A stretch of DNA of 64,000 nucleotides from Lentinus brumalis. Lineage: Eukaryota > Basidiomycota > Agaricomycetes > Polyporales > Polyporaceae. Positions 48,084-58,728 of the stretch are shown here, piece by piece (position 1 is the stretch's first letter; each line of letters opens with the position of its first letter). The translations under genes and the position numbers were made by a program. Where the stretch lies: assembly GCA_001792895.1 (NCBI GenBank), contig MARA01000007.1, positions 1,550,001-1,614,000 of the forward strand. The letters run 5' to 3'. A model generated the notes under the pieces. That model was given only the letters and a program-made list of their open reading frames with translations. It was not told the DNA's origin and made no database searches.

Positions 48084-49898
48084 TCATACAGCAACCCCAG
48101 GCTTCCCGGGCCCACTGCTCCGGTCATCCTCGTCCGAGTGCATGCTGATGCGCACCGGCCCCAGCTCGTGCCACTCGTCGCGTGCCTGCGCCTTCGCGCG
48201 TGCTGGGGTGTCGGGCAGCCGCACAACGTCGCCCTGGTCGTCGTGCATCACGGAGTACTCTTGTATAGTGATGTTTACGGGCTCCGTGTCGCGTCCAAAG
48301 CGGTTCGGGTGGTAGTGACTGGTGGCGTCGGTCGTCGTCGTGCCGAAGAGGCCGTAGGAGTCCCAGCCGTGGTGCATCTGCTTCTTGAGGTGCAGAGTGA
48401 TGCGGGACATCATCGCTACTGTCATGCTGAAGAAAGGGAGAACGGAGGAAGTGTCACAAGGGGGCGAACCAGGTCGATGAGCGGGTCGGGGACGTACAGA
48501 TACTCCGTCCTGAAAGGGCAGATGTCAGACCGCATGCACGATATGCGTGGGTAGTGGGACTTACTGTGCTGTGATATTCTTCAGGCCATCTGGCGCGAAG
48601 ACGATCATGAGTGTCAAAATGAGTGTGATAATAAAAATGACGCTGCCGTATAGAGTGCGATGGGTGAGTCGTGATTCTGCAGCGATGGGTTGATGGAACC
48701 CACCTGTAGTACAGGATGCCCTCCTTGAGCAGGATACGCATGACACGTCCGGCGGTGAGCCTGTTCTTCCCCGGATGTGCGCGCCACAGAGTGAGAGCTA
48801 GAACGACTGTGTCATAAAGGAGAGGAAGCCAGGCAGATGAGGAAGCGATAGCGCCCTTCCTGGACCCATGGTCAATCTCGCAATGTCTCGAAAAGACGTC
48901 ATCAAATACGCACACTTCCGCCGAGTCGAAGATCATGGTGCATGCGTGTATGCCAGGACTATGTCGCACCGCTACCGGACGACGGACCAAGGGTCAGTCA
49001 ACAAAAGATCGGAGGATAGCACAAACTAAGACGAACCAACTCCGTGAGTGAGTAGCCAAGCGTTCGCCCCGAATTCCACCGCGAGGAGGAGACCAACGAA
49101 GATCACGATGGACATCTTCTTCTCGTACATGGCGAAAACTCGCAGGAGCATCATGAGCGCCGTCGTGTTGATACCGATGAGGGTCATGCTGCCTTCGTAG
49201 CGTACGAAGTGTTGACATCTAGGGCAAATTTAGCGCGAACGAGGTGATATCCATACGAACCACACGAACGTCTGACATGTGTGGTGGTTAACGACATGCG
49301 CCACGCAACATTGTATATTTACTCACTTCCGGTGTGAAGAAATCCGAGAAATAGGCTGGCGACCAGAAGTCAGAGACGATACAAGGTTGATTTGCACTGG
49401 TGGAACACACCAATCAGGTTAACCGCGAAGCCCAATGGCGTGATGTACCGGTTCTACAGCTACTGTAAGCATCGGAGCCAACGGGACAAGGCGGAGAGAC
49501 GTACGATGAAGAAGAGCCAAATGACTGTGTGGTGAACTTGTGTTCAACTAGTGCATGGTGACCGAGACGATGATGGAGATGACGTACGTGGGCCCTTCTG
49601 TCGTTTCCATATGTACTCGACCTTAGTCGCAAGTGAGTATCGTAGCCCGACAATGAACAGCACACATACCTCATCCGGAAACGTGATGATGTGATCCCAC
49701 AGGAGAACGGTGAAGCTAGCGAGACCAACATACTGCACCAGCTTAACGTACAGAACCGGCCTGCGTGGGGTACAAGACTCACGAATGTGGTTCGCCTGTC
49801 AACGTTCATAAGATCAGTGGAGGCGAACGGATAGAGACGCGAAGCGCGCACAGCTCATTCGACTCCGTGATGAAGCTTGCAGTCTCCGTAGCGTTCAT
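48084..49898 (-). CDS. DUF6533-type multispanning membrane protein (inverted paralogue)
   Basis: Paralogue of the gene at 40,832-42,723, in opposite orientation on the far side of DDB1. Exon 1 (49,898-49,852) is 47 nt, as in the paralogue, and encodes MNATETASFITESNE. A 13-nt micro-exon (49,795-49,783) follows, then YVGLASFTVLLWDHIITFPD and EYIWKRQKGP. Further blocks are NRYITPLGFAVNLI, AYFSDFF, CQHFVRYEGSMTLIGINTTA, LMMLLRVFAMYEKKMSIVIF, GANAWLLTHG, AVRHSPGIHACTMIFDS, AWLPLLYDTVVLALTLWRAH, VMRILLKEGILYY, IITLILTLMIVFAPDGLKNI and the tail MTVAMMSRITLHLKKQMHHG to a stop at 48,084-48,086. The function of the family is not known. Some middle exon borders are approximate. Confidence 0.8.
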
Positions 49899-51664
49899 GG
49901 CTGCCGTCCATCCAGTCCGGGAGAGCCAAGGCCAGCCGGCGGGGGAGGTCGAAGTCGCGCACTAGCAGCTCTCAGGATTCGAGCAGACTAGAACACAGAC
50001 GGCGGCGGCGGCGAAGAGATTCTCGACAGAGAAGAGGGCAGAAGACGGGCGGACGCAGTGTATATATGACATTCGGGCTGAGTTGTCGATCAGGAGAGCA
50101 ATTTCTGGACCCATGGCCCATTTGGCTGGACGAGCGATGCTTTCAACCCCTTTCCGGGGGCCCTCCTCATCCCGCCCGGACGCCACAGATCATTTCGGGG
50201 CCCCGTGATGTTGGTTACGGACCTATGCCCATGCGAAATCCCCGCAACGAGACACGCGGGAAGATACTGTAGGAAGGCCCCTGGGCCGCGGCTGCAGATC
50301 ACGGATAGAACGCGCTCTTGAATGTGCTGTGAGCCTGTCTGGCGCGATAATCAGTTACAATTGCTGTAACCTGTGTCATAGCGATGGACCCTACTGCGAG
50401 AACTACGCCATGGCCAAGAGGCGTTGCTCGAGGGAATCACCCGCCCCGCACCCGGTTAGGTCGCTGGCTATGGTCCTGGAGACGGAGCCATCTGCCATGT
50501 CGGAAAGGTCATCTCTTGGCTTAGTATCGAGCCTGAATACTTACTGCGAAAGGACAAGCTTAAAAGACCCCTGATCGAGATCGATCACCGCGTACGCCCG
50601 ATCTTGACCGCACCCGGGGCCGTCGTCTTCAAGTTACCTTCTGTTACCTTCCGATGCAACTGCAGAGTCTGGGGTACAATTCGACTCCAATGAACGACGC
50701 TGCAGGGTAAGCGACGCATCTGAGGATGTTAACAGCCTGCTAACCGGTAATGACTAGTAGTATTCCCCGCGTGCTGCCTTTCGACGCCGGAAAGAGGGTC
50801 TTGTGACCGTGCCACCAATGCGGTGGCTGGTTTCCGTGTCGCTCGTCGTACAGCAGAAAGGCCTGGAAGGACGTTGGAAGAGTCGCGGAAATCGTCTTCT
50901 CTGACAGCATAACCACCTAGGCCGTATGGGAACCGGGGCGTAGCGGGTCCCGCGAATTTAGCTGCAAGTGCCGCCCGCTCTACGTGCCAAGGAGGCAATT
51001 TGTGGCTGAGTGCCCAGGTTTCTACATAGGTTCCTGCCGGTATTCAAGGTATCTTCAACGAAATTCGAACGCCGGGAGCATTGCGACACCGACATCCGAT
51101 GGCGTAGCGCTTCTTCCCTCTTGTTCCCCATGCACCCCGCGCTCCTCGACGCTGTGATCATCCGAGCGGGGTCGTGTGCCTGGCTCTCTGCATCGGCCGC
51201 GAGCCTCCGAAAGCCCGGAATCGTACGGACCCTTGCTTGGCTCTTTGCGCACTCCCGAGTTGCTCCGGAAGTCGCCGAGTGTGCAAGAGTGGGAAAATCA
51301 GCGACATACTGGCGAACCTGTATAGCAAAGCAAATTTGGAAAGAGCGGGGTCAGTACAGCTTCAGAATGTCATACGGGATACACATACGCTTATCATCGA
51401 GGTACATGTGAAAATGTGTGTACACCAGTAGAAATGTTTGATGGACGTGGTAGGGAAAGCTGGTGACGACTCGGAGAAGCTCGAGTCTATGACCAGTTTG
51501 GTATCTCAGACGCCCATCGATGATCGTCCGTATGTAAATGTTCATGTTGCAGCATACACTTTGAGACAGCACGCCCAATTGCCTCATAACCTGATAAGTA
51601 CACTTGAATCTTAAGCCATGTATATACGTCAGACACTGGCAGCATCCATAGCTCCCGCTGGGAC
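49899..51664. other. Intergenic region, no gene seen
   Basis: 1.8 kb between the start of the minus-strand DUF6533 gene and the 3' end of the methyltransferase. Apart from a TATA-like element at 50,061 I see no coding or structural feature. Open stretches on both strands are short and lack similarity or matching splice signals. Confidence 0.5.
50061..50067 (-). promoter_or_regulatory. TATA-like element upstream of the minus-strand DUF6533 gene
   Basis: ATATATA on the minus strand, about 165 bases upstream of the ATG at 49,898. It is similar in type and distance to the element before the inverted paralogue at 40,832. Confidence 0.4.
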
Positions 51665-52853
51665 TCACAGCCTGGTCACGGACCACTCCAACACATGGTA
51701 AGGCTCCGTGTTGCCAGGGTACGTCCCGAACATGCTGTCTCCTCCAGGGGCCTTCTGCAGCCTGGCCTTCACGTCCACCTTCGCACCGACCTCCGCGAAG
51801 ATGCCCTCCCACATCTCGCGCCAGCTGTCAGGCGAGTGGCAGTTCATCCGCGTCCCCTCTGCAGGGCACCAGAGACCCTTCTCGGCGCGGCCACCCTGCA
51901 CGCCGAGCAGCATCGAGCCTGGCAGGGGCGAGAGAAGCCCCGCGAGGAGGCGCGCGACGTGCAGCTGCTGGTCGAACTTGAAGAGGTGGAAGAACGCGCC
52001 GGTGAAGATTGCGGAGAGATGTCCGCGCAGTTCGCTCAGGGTAGTGACGGATGTCAGCTTGGGCGCCGGTGCCGGATTCTCTGTAGACGTCGGAAGCGGC
52101 GACGCGAGAGAAAGGAAGGAAGTGTTCAGGATGTCGCCTTCGAGGAAGGGCACAGGGAACGTCTCCGGGGTGGAGCGGAAGAGCTCGTGCCCGAGATCCC
52201 AGAGCTCTGCGCAAGGGACGAGACGAGGAGGTGAGCATCGACTGACACGTCCGAGACCACCCATGCTCACGCTTGCTGAGGTCGCACGCAATGGCGCCTT
52301 CCACTGGCCACCCGTCCAGGACAGCCTTACGGACGTCGTTCCCAACTGCGATAGGACAGGTCAGACAGACATCAGAAAGGACGTACGTTCGATCACCATC
52401 ACAATCATAGGAAGACGCAAACACTCACAGCAGCATCCCATGTCCAGGAAGACCGCACCTTCGCGTTCTTTGCCCAGTTCGATGAATTGGGGATAAGCCG
52501 GGAGCCGCGCTATCTTGAGCCTGCGCGGAGAGAGTGCATGCGTGAGTGAGAAACCTTGGCCCCACGGTCGATCACGAAGAGAGGCAGGCGGACCTCATGA
52601 ACTCGAACATGCGGATGCATGGGTACTTGTATAACTGCGGAAGGAGTGCGCTGTGAGATATGGACTCTTGCAGACGATGTAACTGTATGCTCACCCCGAA
52701 CGCTTTGGTTTGCACGGCGATGATGTGTCTCTTGAGTTCATCATCGTCCTGTATCCCGGTCGTTGTCTTCATGAAAGCCTTCTCCTCATCGTCCGGTGCA
52801 TACAGCGTTTCGTCCAGAGGTTTGGCCCAACCTGGTCTGTGCGTCTCCGACAT
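51665..52853 (-). CDS. SAM-dependent methyltransferase, AusD-like
   Basis: A class I methyltransferase resembling the fungal AusD family (small-molecule O-/C-methyltransferases of meroterpenoid pathways and many uncharacterised basidiomycete homologues). Exons 52,853-52,695, 52,634-52,594, 52,520-52,429, 52,345-52,271 and 52,206-51,665 join in frame to 302 aa. It starts MSETHRPGWAKPLDETLYAP. The sequence YKYPCIRMFEFMRLKIARLP leads to the SAM-binding motif I VFLDMGCCFGNDVRKAVLDG, followed by IACDLSKQLWDLGHELFRST and FPVPFLEGDILN (motif II region). The C-terminal half ends PYHVLEWSVTRL. There is no biosynthetic cluster around it, so a role in secondary metabolism is not supported by context; the substrate is unknown. 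Confidence 0.82.
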
Positions 52854-53359
52854 GTCTGCAGCCCAGTGGTTGTGTCGTCTGAGGATAGGGAAGAGGGATC
52901 TGAGGAAAATGACTCTCATCGGTCCCTGGTCAGGACTGAGACTATTTTATGTGTTCCCCGGCCTGGCTGCGGGCTGCCGTGAATGGGCGGCACAGAGGGC
53001 TTCGAGAGACGGCACGACTCTCGGCCATCGAACCCAAAGCTTCCGAAGACCCCGCCATTCCGAGACAAACCTTATGCCTGAACGTGCTCAGCTAGCGCCG
53101 GATAGTATGTTTTGACCCAGCAGTGACGCACTAACATGAAGTGAACACGAGTGTCTGCCGCGAACTTTCCAACTTGAGTGGGGACACGAGCGCGCGCACG
53201 CCACCTTCACCGTCCGGGCTTCGAACACCAACCTCGGAGACTAGATGCGAACTCACTTCACTCGGCGTTTGCCATATGTAGCCTCCAAACCTTCGTCGAG
53301 TTGAAGCTTCCCAAGTGTGGTATAAACTGTCGTCTATGGCAATGCAGTCAAGTCCATCG
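52854..53359. other. Intergenic region between methyltransferase and HUT1-like gene
   Basis: About 500 bases between the start of the minus-strand methyltransferase and the stop codon of the minus-strand transporter. No further gene or clear element was recognised; it should hold the methyltransferase promoter and the transporter 3' end. Confidence 0.5.
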
Positions 53360-54798
53360 TTACAGCTGTTTGATCTTTGCCTTCTCCTTCTCCTGGATCA
53401 CGCGCTTCGCATGTACGTCTGCCAGAGAAGAGCAATCATGAGAAATGTGTCCTTTGCACCACAGTGAGGTGCCGAGAGCTTCCCACCTTTACGCTTCACC
53501 CATGCCTCTACAGAGATGCCAGCGAAGACCACCGCGGCTCCAAGCCACTGCCCTGGGTGAGTGTGTGGTTGTAGACGACGACCGAGAGCAGCATCGTGAA
53601 CAGCTTCCGCGTCAGCGTGATCGTGCTGCGAGGGTCATGAGTCAGTCGCGCGTTCAGCACACACACTCAGTCGCACGAGCAAGAGCGCGGACGTACACAA
53701 GAGTCAACGAGCCAAAATGCTGCAGCGTCTCGAAGATGAAGAGCTGGCCGAGCGCACCGGTGAGCGCGAACTGCGCGAGCGGCACGACGACCGACGGGTG
53801 CGTGCGGATGAACTCGAGCGCGCCCTGCAGCTCCGTCGTGCCCGCCGCGGACGGGTGCAGGACGGGGACGTACGGCAGGGGCAGCACGGAGATGACGGTC
53901 GTGAGCGCGGTGCAGAACACGTTGATCCAGAACATCATCTGCTGGCCCGAGACCCTGTAGCGCGCGAAGATCTCGTCCTGCGTCGAGTTCGTCGCGCCGT
54001 CGATCGCGAGGTTGATGAGGAGGTACGTGATGCCGATGAGCTGCGTGTACGCGCTGAGCTCCCCGCCGTTGCCCTTGCGCGACTTGCTCGGCTTCTCCTT
54101 GCCGAAGCCCATGAACATGGTGATGCCGAGCGTGACCATCGCGACGACGAGGTACTTGTGGCGGGCGAACTTGCGCCGGTAGAGGAGGACGTTCATGATC
54201 ATGACGGGGACGAGCTTGCACGACTTGCCGAGGACCATCGCGGGGTATGTGATGTAGGAGAGCGCGGCGAAGCCGAAGGGCGCGGCGGAGGTGATGAAGA
54301 CGGCGCACTGGAAGTAGCGGAGCAGCAGGGACTTGTTGTCGAAGCGGGTATGGTGCTGCTTGTACGCGTGGCCGTTTCCGTTCGCCTTCACGCTCCCGTT
54401 CGCGGTGCCGTTGGCGACACCATTGGACGCAGGCTTCGCGGGGTCGAACAGGCCCAGCGTTTGGGAGATTGACTGGCCAGGTTTCCGGCGGAGGGATATG
54501 TATGCTAATGCCGCGATAGCACTGAGGAAACTTTGGCATGTGCCCAGAAATAGCGGTGAGTTGAACTTGTCAGAGGATGTGCCGTCTATTGATTGGAAGG
54601 GAACGGATACTGGAGGGTGTGGTGACCGGTGTAAGCAGCGAGTCGTGTCAATGAGAATGAAGGCTACATACGTCGTTCCTGGGCTATTGCCCACAGCTAC
54701 GTGGGAGTCAGCTCTGTACCGAGTACAAGAGACGATTGACGCACCAGAAACATAGAGTAGACCCCGACGACACATAATGCTAGCCTCAAGTACGACAT
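53360..54798 (-). CDS. HUT1: Nucleotide-sugar transporter, HUT1/SLC35B1-like
   Basis: A ten-helix drug/metabolite-transporter superfamily protein of the ER/Golgi membrane. The HUT1/SLC35B1 group moves UDP-galactose or, in animals, ATP/ADP. It starts MSYLRLALCVVGVYSMFL at 54,798. The first two introns around 54,570-54,740 are hard to place. The main exon then has FNSPLFLGTCQSFLSAIAAL, a Gly/Asn-rich loop, LLRYFQCAVFITSAAPFGFA, LSYITYPAMVLGKSCKLVPV, MIMNVLLYRRKFARHKYLVV, YTQLIGITYLLINLAIDGAT and LGQLFIFETLQHFGSLTLV. The next exon reads TITLTRKLFTMLLSVVVYNH and TLTQGQWLGAAVVFAGISVE, the family signature. The last exon gives a Lys-rich cytosolic tail ending KEKEKAKIKQL, with stop at 53,360-53,362. 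Confidence 0.85.
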
Positions 54799-55269
54799 CC
54801 CTGGATGAAGGGGCAGGATCCTGGCACTGCCTAGAAAGATTAGGGAGAGACAAAGATAATAAGTTACAGAAAACAGTCCAGAGGTCGCTGGCGGGCAATA
54901 CGCGGAAGGCAGGGCTCGGAGAATACGTGGACGTGCACAAGTGGCAGACGCATCAACGCGACGTGGCACTGACCCTAACCTCACTGCTAAGTCGCGCTCA
55001 CGTGCTACGCGACTGCAGGCTCGCGCTTCTCACTCCTCGGCTTGAGTATGCGACAGCACTGACAGTGACAGTTTGTTGAGCCATACGACCGGCGAAGCTG
55101 AGGTGTGCCATACACCCTTCCTATCCTGGAAGACAGAGAATACCTGCGCTGCGGCAGACAATGGCCGAGCAATCACAAGCCCGTTGAAGCTAGCACCGAG
55201 GTCGCCATCGTGATACTGTATTTATTGTGGGCAGGGAACTTCGTCTGTCAACACCATCAAGAAGCAAAC
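54799..55269. other. Intergenic region, no gene seen
   Basis: About 470 bases between the start of the HUT1-like gene and the stop of the HIT gene (both minus strand). No conserved reading frame; presumably the HUT1-like promoter and the HIT 3' end. Confidence 0.5.
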
Positions 55270-56280
55270 TCAGAGTCTCTGCGGCGCGAGCAGCGCACGA
55301 ATGGTCGTCACCAGCTTGCGCGCGTCCTCCTCTTTGAGCTCGTTCCGCAACTCGTACTCGCGCCAGTGCATCTCCTTCTCCGTAAGCGGCTGCGTCACGC
55401 GATCATGGGCCTCTGGAAGGTCGTTTAAGTTATCTGACACCGGGGGTCCAGGTGCGGGCGCTGGCGACTCGCCCTCGCCGGTGCCAGGCCGCGGGGCGGG
55501 GATGATGTGGTAGTGCACCTGGAGACGAGATGTAAGCAACATTAGCTTGACGCATAAGGACTACCAGTGTCTTCAGAAGAAGATACGTGATATCGGCGAG
55601 GAACAGCTTCAGGTGCGCCCAAATCTCATGAGTGGGGGACGGCGGACAGTTCCTGGCCAGGAGTTAAGCGAGAGCGGTAGAGGACATACGTGGGGAACCG
55701 CCTGGGCGTATTCTTGGTTACAAACGACATTCAGGGCCGTGTTCTGCAACGCTGCGCCGGCAGTTAGTCAGGGCTGATCGTAGTAACTTGGCCAGCATCG
55801 GGCTCGAGGCAGAGGTGTATAGAAAATGAGGGTCGCCCGCGGGCCGCTGCATCGTAAGTATAGCATGACGCTCGCCAGTGCCTTGACACAGCGAGAACAA
55901 CAAGCGACGAGCAGGGCGACGAACGAACCTCCGGAGACGGCACGAGCCACCTTCGACACGGCAATACCACACTGTGCAGCGAAGTCGTCCGGGAGTTCTG
56001 AGACGCGAGAGATGTGCGTCTTGGGTATTACCAGCGTATGTCCTGGGCGCAAGGGCATGATGTCTGTGTCCATCCCGACAACGATTCCACAGGTCAGTCA
56101 GTCTATGTGTGCGCTATGAGAGGGAAAGAAACCTAGAATTGCGAGAATCGTGTCGTTCTCGTACAAGATGTAGGATGGAGCGTCTCCGCGCACGATGCGG
56201 CAGAAAGGACAGTCCGGTGCGGTGTTCCAAGCAGTTGGCACAGCGCGGTCTTCATGGGCCTTGATCACAAAAGAAGTCAT
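55270..56280 (-). CDS. HIT-domain (histidine triad) nucleotide-binding protein
   Basis: A small cytosolic nucleotide hydrolase/transferase of the HIT superfamily, acting on AMP-linked or dinucleotide substrates. The first exon starts at 56,280: MTSFVIKAHEDRAVP, then CPFCRIVRGDAPSYILYEND, the N-terminal HIT hallmark with a CxxC. After an intron the sequence DIMPLRPGHTLVIPKTHISR then VSELPDDFAAQCGIAVSKVA follows. Further exons give ALNVVCNQEYAQAVPHVHYH and IIPAP, so the catalytic His triad is H-V-H-Y-H, split by an intron after the first His. The tail is Pro-rich (APAPGPPVSD), then an acidic/basic helix ending TIRALLAPQRL at 55,270. Five or so exons; the exact borders around 55,700-55,870 were not resolved. 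The start lies 367 bases from the start of the divergent gene at 56,648. Confidence 0.85.
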
Positions 56281-56647
56281 AGTTGACTCTGGGCTGATGG
56301 GGGCGCACTGCTGTAACTGTAAGCTGTGTTGCGGATGTCGGGGCGGACGGCAAGGCAGCGGAGGCAGCAGAGTCGGTGGATAACCTCGTGGGGCCTGTCG
56401 CGGACAGCGCAGCCGATTGGCCCGCGGGGATGCCGGACTTGCTTATTGCGAGCAGTCAGAGCGTCCGACATATGTACATGCCGCCCAGCCGGTCATCCTT
56501 TTTCCTTATAGCTGCCCTGACCATGGCCAACGCACTCTCTTCCTTCCTGCCCTCACCCTTCGACTCCCGCTCGCTCGCCCGGCACCTCCTCGCGCTGCGC
56601 ACCACCCCACCGCTAAGCTGTTTCGTGAAATCTTGTCGCACAAGGGG
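56281..56647. promoter_or_regulatory. Shared divergent promoter region
   Basis: The minus-strand HIT gene (start 56,280) and the plus-strand methyltransferase (start 56,648) are transcribed away from each other, with 367 bases between their ATGs. Promoters for both must lie here or in the coding ends. No specific binding site was recognised. Confidence 0.5.
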
Positions 56648-58003
56648 ATGCCCAGGGGTAACCGCGACGCGTCCGCCGGGAACCTCAAGCACTCCATGAG
56701 GGATAACTACACGGAGCATGGCGTGGACGAAGTGAGTGCTATCCGTGACAATCGTTCCGACGCGATCGCAAACATCGTCCATCTAGTACTACAAGAAGGT
56801 CGGAGCGTCGTATCGCAATCCCCACTTCCCTGGCGTGAAGGCCTGCATAAATGTCTGGCTCAACAGGTGCGTGGCTCTCCAGTCTCCGGACCCATCTATC
56901 ACCAATCTGTCTATCACGCACGTACGTCCAGATGGTGGCGCATGAGACAGCCTCACATCGAAGCGAAGAAGTTCATGGTCTTCGACATGGCCTGCGGTTC
57001 GTCTCGCCCTCTATCTCTCCGTCAGCAGTCCAGCTGATGTTTGCGCAGGCAGGTAAATTGCAATTGCATCTCGCGTCCTATTAAATGTGTGCCCTGATGT
57101 CATGTGCTTAGCGGCGAGGCCACTGCAGCTGTTCTGGAGTGGTGGAGGGACGGCCGCGACGCGTACTCTGCGCGTCAGAGCCGGCGGGGCGAGGACGAGG
57201 ATTCAGATTCGGGCACGGTGGTGTCACCGTCCAGGTCGCGGCTACCCCCGCCCATCGCGCCTGACATGCCTGTGCCCTGTATCATTGCTGCCGATCCGGT
57301 ATGTCCTACGTTGCACGCACCGTGCACCGTGTCTCCGACTGACCGGCTGCGAGTGCAGTACACCACCCAAGCCTTCCACACCCGCACGCACCTCTACGCA
57401 CATCCGCTCTCCTTCCGGGACATCGCCGAGGGCAAGCTTCCGGAAATCGCGTCCAAGCCTGTCGGCGCGCCAAAGCCGAACAACCCCCCGGAGTCGCCCT
57501 CGCCCGAGGGCTCCGTCCGCGGCCACTCCCCGTCGAAGAGCAGCATCAGCACGGCGGCGACCCTGGAGGCGAACATCATCGAAATGGTCATCTGCTCGTT
57601 CGCGCTGCATCTCATCGAGAAGCCGTCCGAGCTGTTTGCGTTGTTATGGGAATTGAGGTGCGTCCTCCTCGTCTCAAACCCTGTCCAGCTTTGACTCTGA
57701 TGCATCTGTCGTGCACAGTCTGAAATCGCGGTGGCTTGTCATTCTCGCACCGCATAAACGCCCCGAGGTACGTACGAGTTTCGATTGATACCTCGCGAAC
57801 CGATGTCGAGTGCGCACTGCAGATCAAGGACGGCTGGGGCTGGTGCAAGTGGGACGTCGAGACGTGGTCCGAGTGTCGGATGACGGATTCAGTGGGCGAA
57901 TTGCTCGAGGAGAGGTGCGTGTCTGTGCTTGCGATCTCTCGTGTGAGTGTACTGACGCTCCTGCAGGGTACATTGCCGGGTCTACCGCAGTCTGAACGTG
58001 TAA
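56648..58003 (+). CDS. Class I SAM-dependent methyltransferase-like protein, fungal
   Basis: Eight exons join in frame: 56,648-56,731, 56,787-56,866, 56,932-57,000, 57,112-57,298, 57,359-57,657, 57,719-57,767, 57,823-57,914 and 57,967-58,003; 298 aa. It starts MPRGNRDASAGNLKHSMRDN. The sequence YYKKVGASYRNPHFPGVKAC leads to FMVFDMACGSGEATAAVLEW, a clear SAM-binding motif I (DxAxGSGEAT). Next comes a low-complexity Arg/Ser/Pro insert and MPVCIIAADP-like strand 2 (PCIIAADPYTTQAFHTRTHL). After a Ser/Pro-rich loop, IIEMVICSFALHLIEKPSEL and SRWLVILAPHKRPEIKDGWG fit the motif IV and later strands. The end WCKWDVETWSECRMTDS then HCRVYRSLNV resembles uncharacterised fungal homologues. The substrate is unknown. 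The reading frame also extends upstream of 56,648 without an ATG, so a longer product with an extra exon is possible. Confidence 0.8.
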
Positions 58004-58728
58004 GAGTGGTGGGGATGTACTCATAATAAGCTTGCGGGTAATCGCGTTTGACTTGTACGTTGGGATGTTGTAAGTACTCTTTAGAGGTCTGTATCTGTGT
58101 CTGTCGCGTAGAGCGCGGCCCTACTTATATATAGCTTATGACAGTCGTGCTGTTAACTTTTCGATCATTCAGACGATTGCGATCGTGTCAAATCAGGGCA
58201 TGTGCGGTTCTCCCCATTTGCTCTCGACGTCCACGCTGGGACCAAGTACTGAGTACTGAAGTCCTAAGTCCCTGCGCACAGACAGGTACTTGATCGTCCC
58301 AGTCGACGCGGCTATTGTCGCTGCTCTCCGACTTTGCGTCGCGGATGACATATCGGGACGGTCAATGATCGTGTATTGCTGACATGTTACAGATACGACG
58401 ACTTCGTCGTGGTATTGAGGTAGAAAAGATGAGGAACGATGTGGAAAATTTGATGCAGCAAAGATGCGAGAAGAGTGCTAATGCCGTCGTCACAAACCAA
58501 GGTCACCGACTGGTGTGCGTCGAATCGTCCGGCGCCCAACCTCCGGCCGCAAGCCCGTGGTAGGTGTGGTGGATGGGGTCGGAGGAGCATCGGGCGGGGG
58601 CACGGGAGCAGTGGGCGGGGGCACAGGAGCGGTAGGTTGGGGCACAGGAGCGGTCTGCCGAGATTCTGTATTGCCCGTAGCGTTCGCGACAGGCTTAGTC
58701 TGGGGAACTAGTTGCGCCCTAGGGCTCA
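58004..58728. other. Intergenic region between convergent genes
   Basis: About 725 bases between the plus-strand methyltransferase-like gene and the minus-strand unknown gene, whose 3' ends face each other. Around 58,560-58,650 there is a short GGGGGCACxGGAGCxGT-type repeat (about four units of 18-21 bases). The encoded Pro/Val repeat on the minus strand (58,490-58,744) has no similarity support, so I treat it as non-coding. Confidence 0.5.

Noticed and set aside
50066..50574. Short open stretches on both strands between the DUF6533 gene and the methyltransferase
   Set aside because: No similarity and no splice continuity, and composition is the same as other intergenic stretches.
53717..54472. 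251-codon plus-strand open stretch
   Set aside because: It is antisense to the HUT1-like gene and composed almost entirely of Glu, Arg, Asp and Val, a typical reverse-frame shadow.
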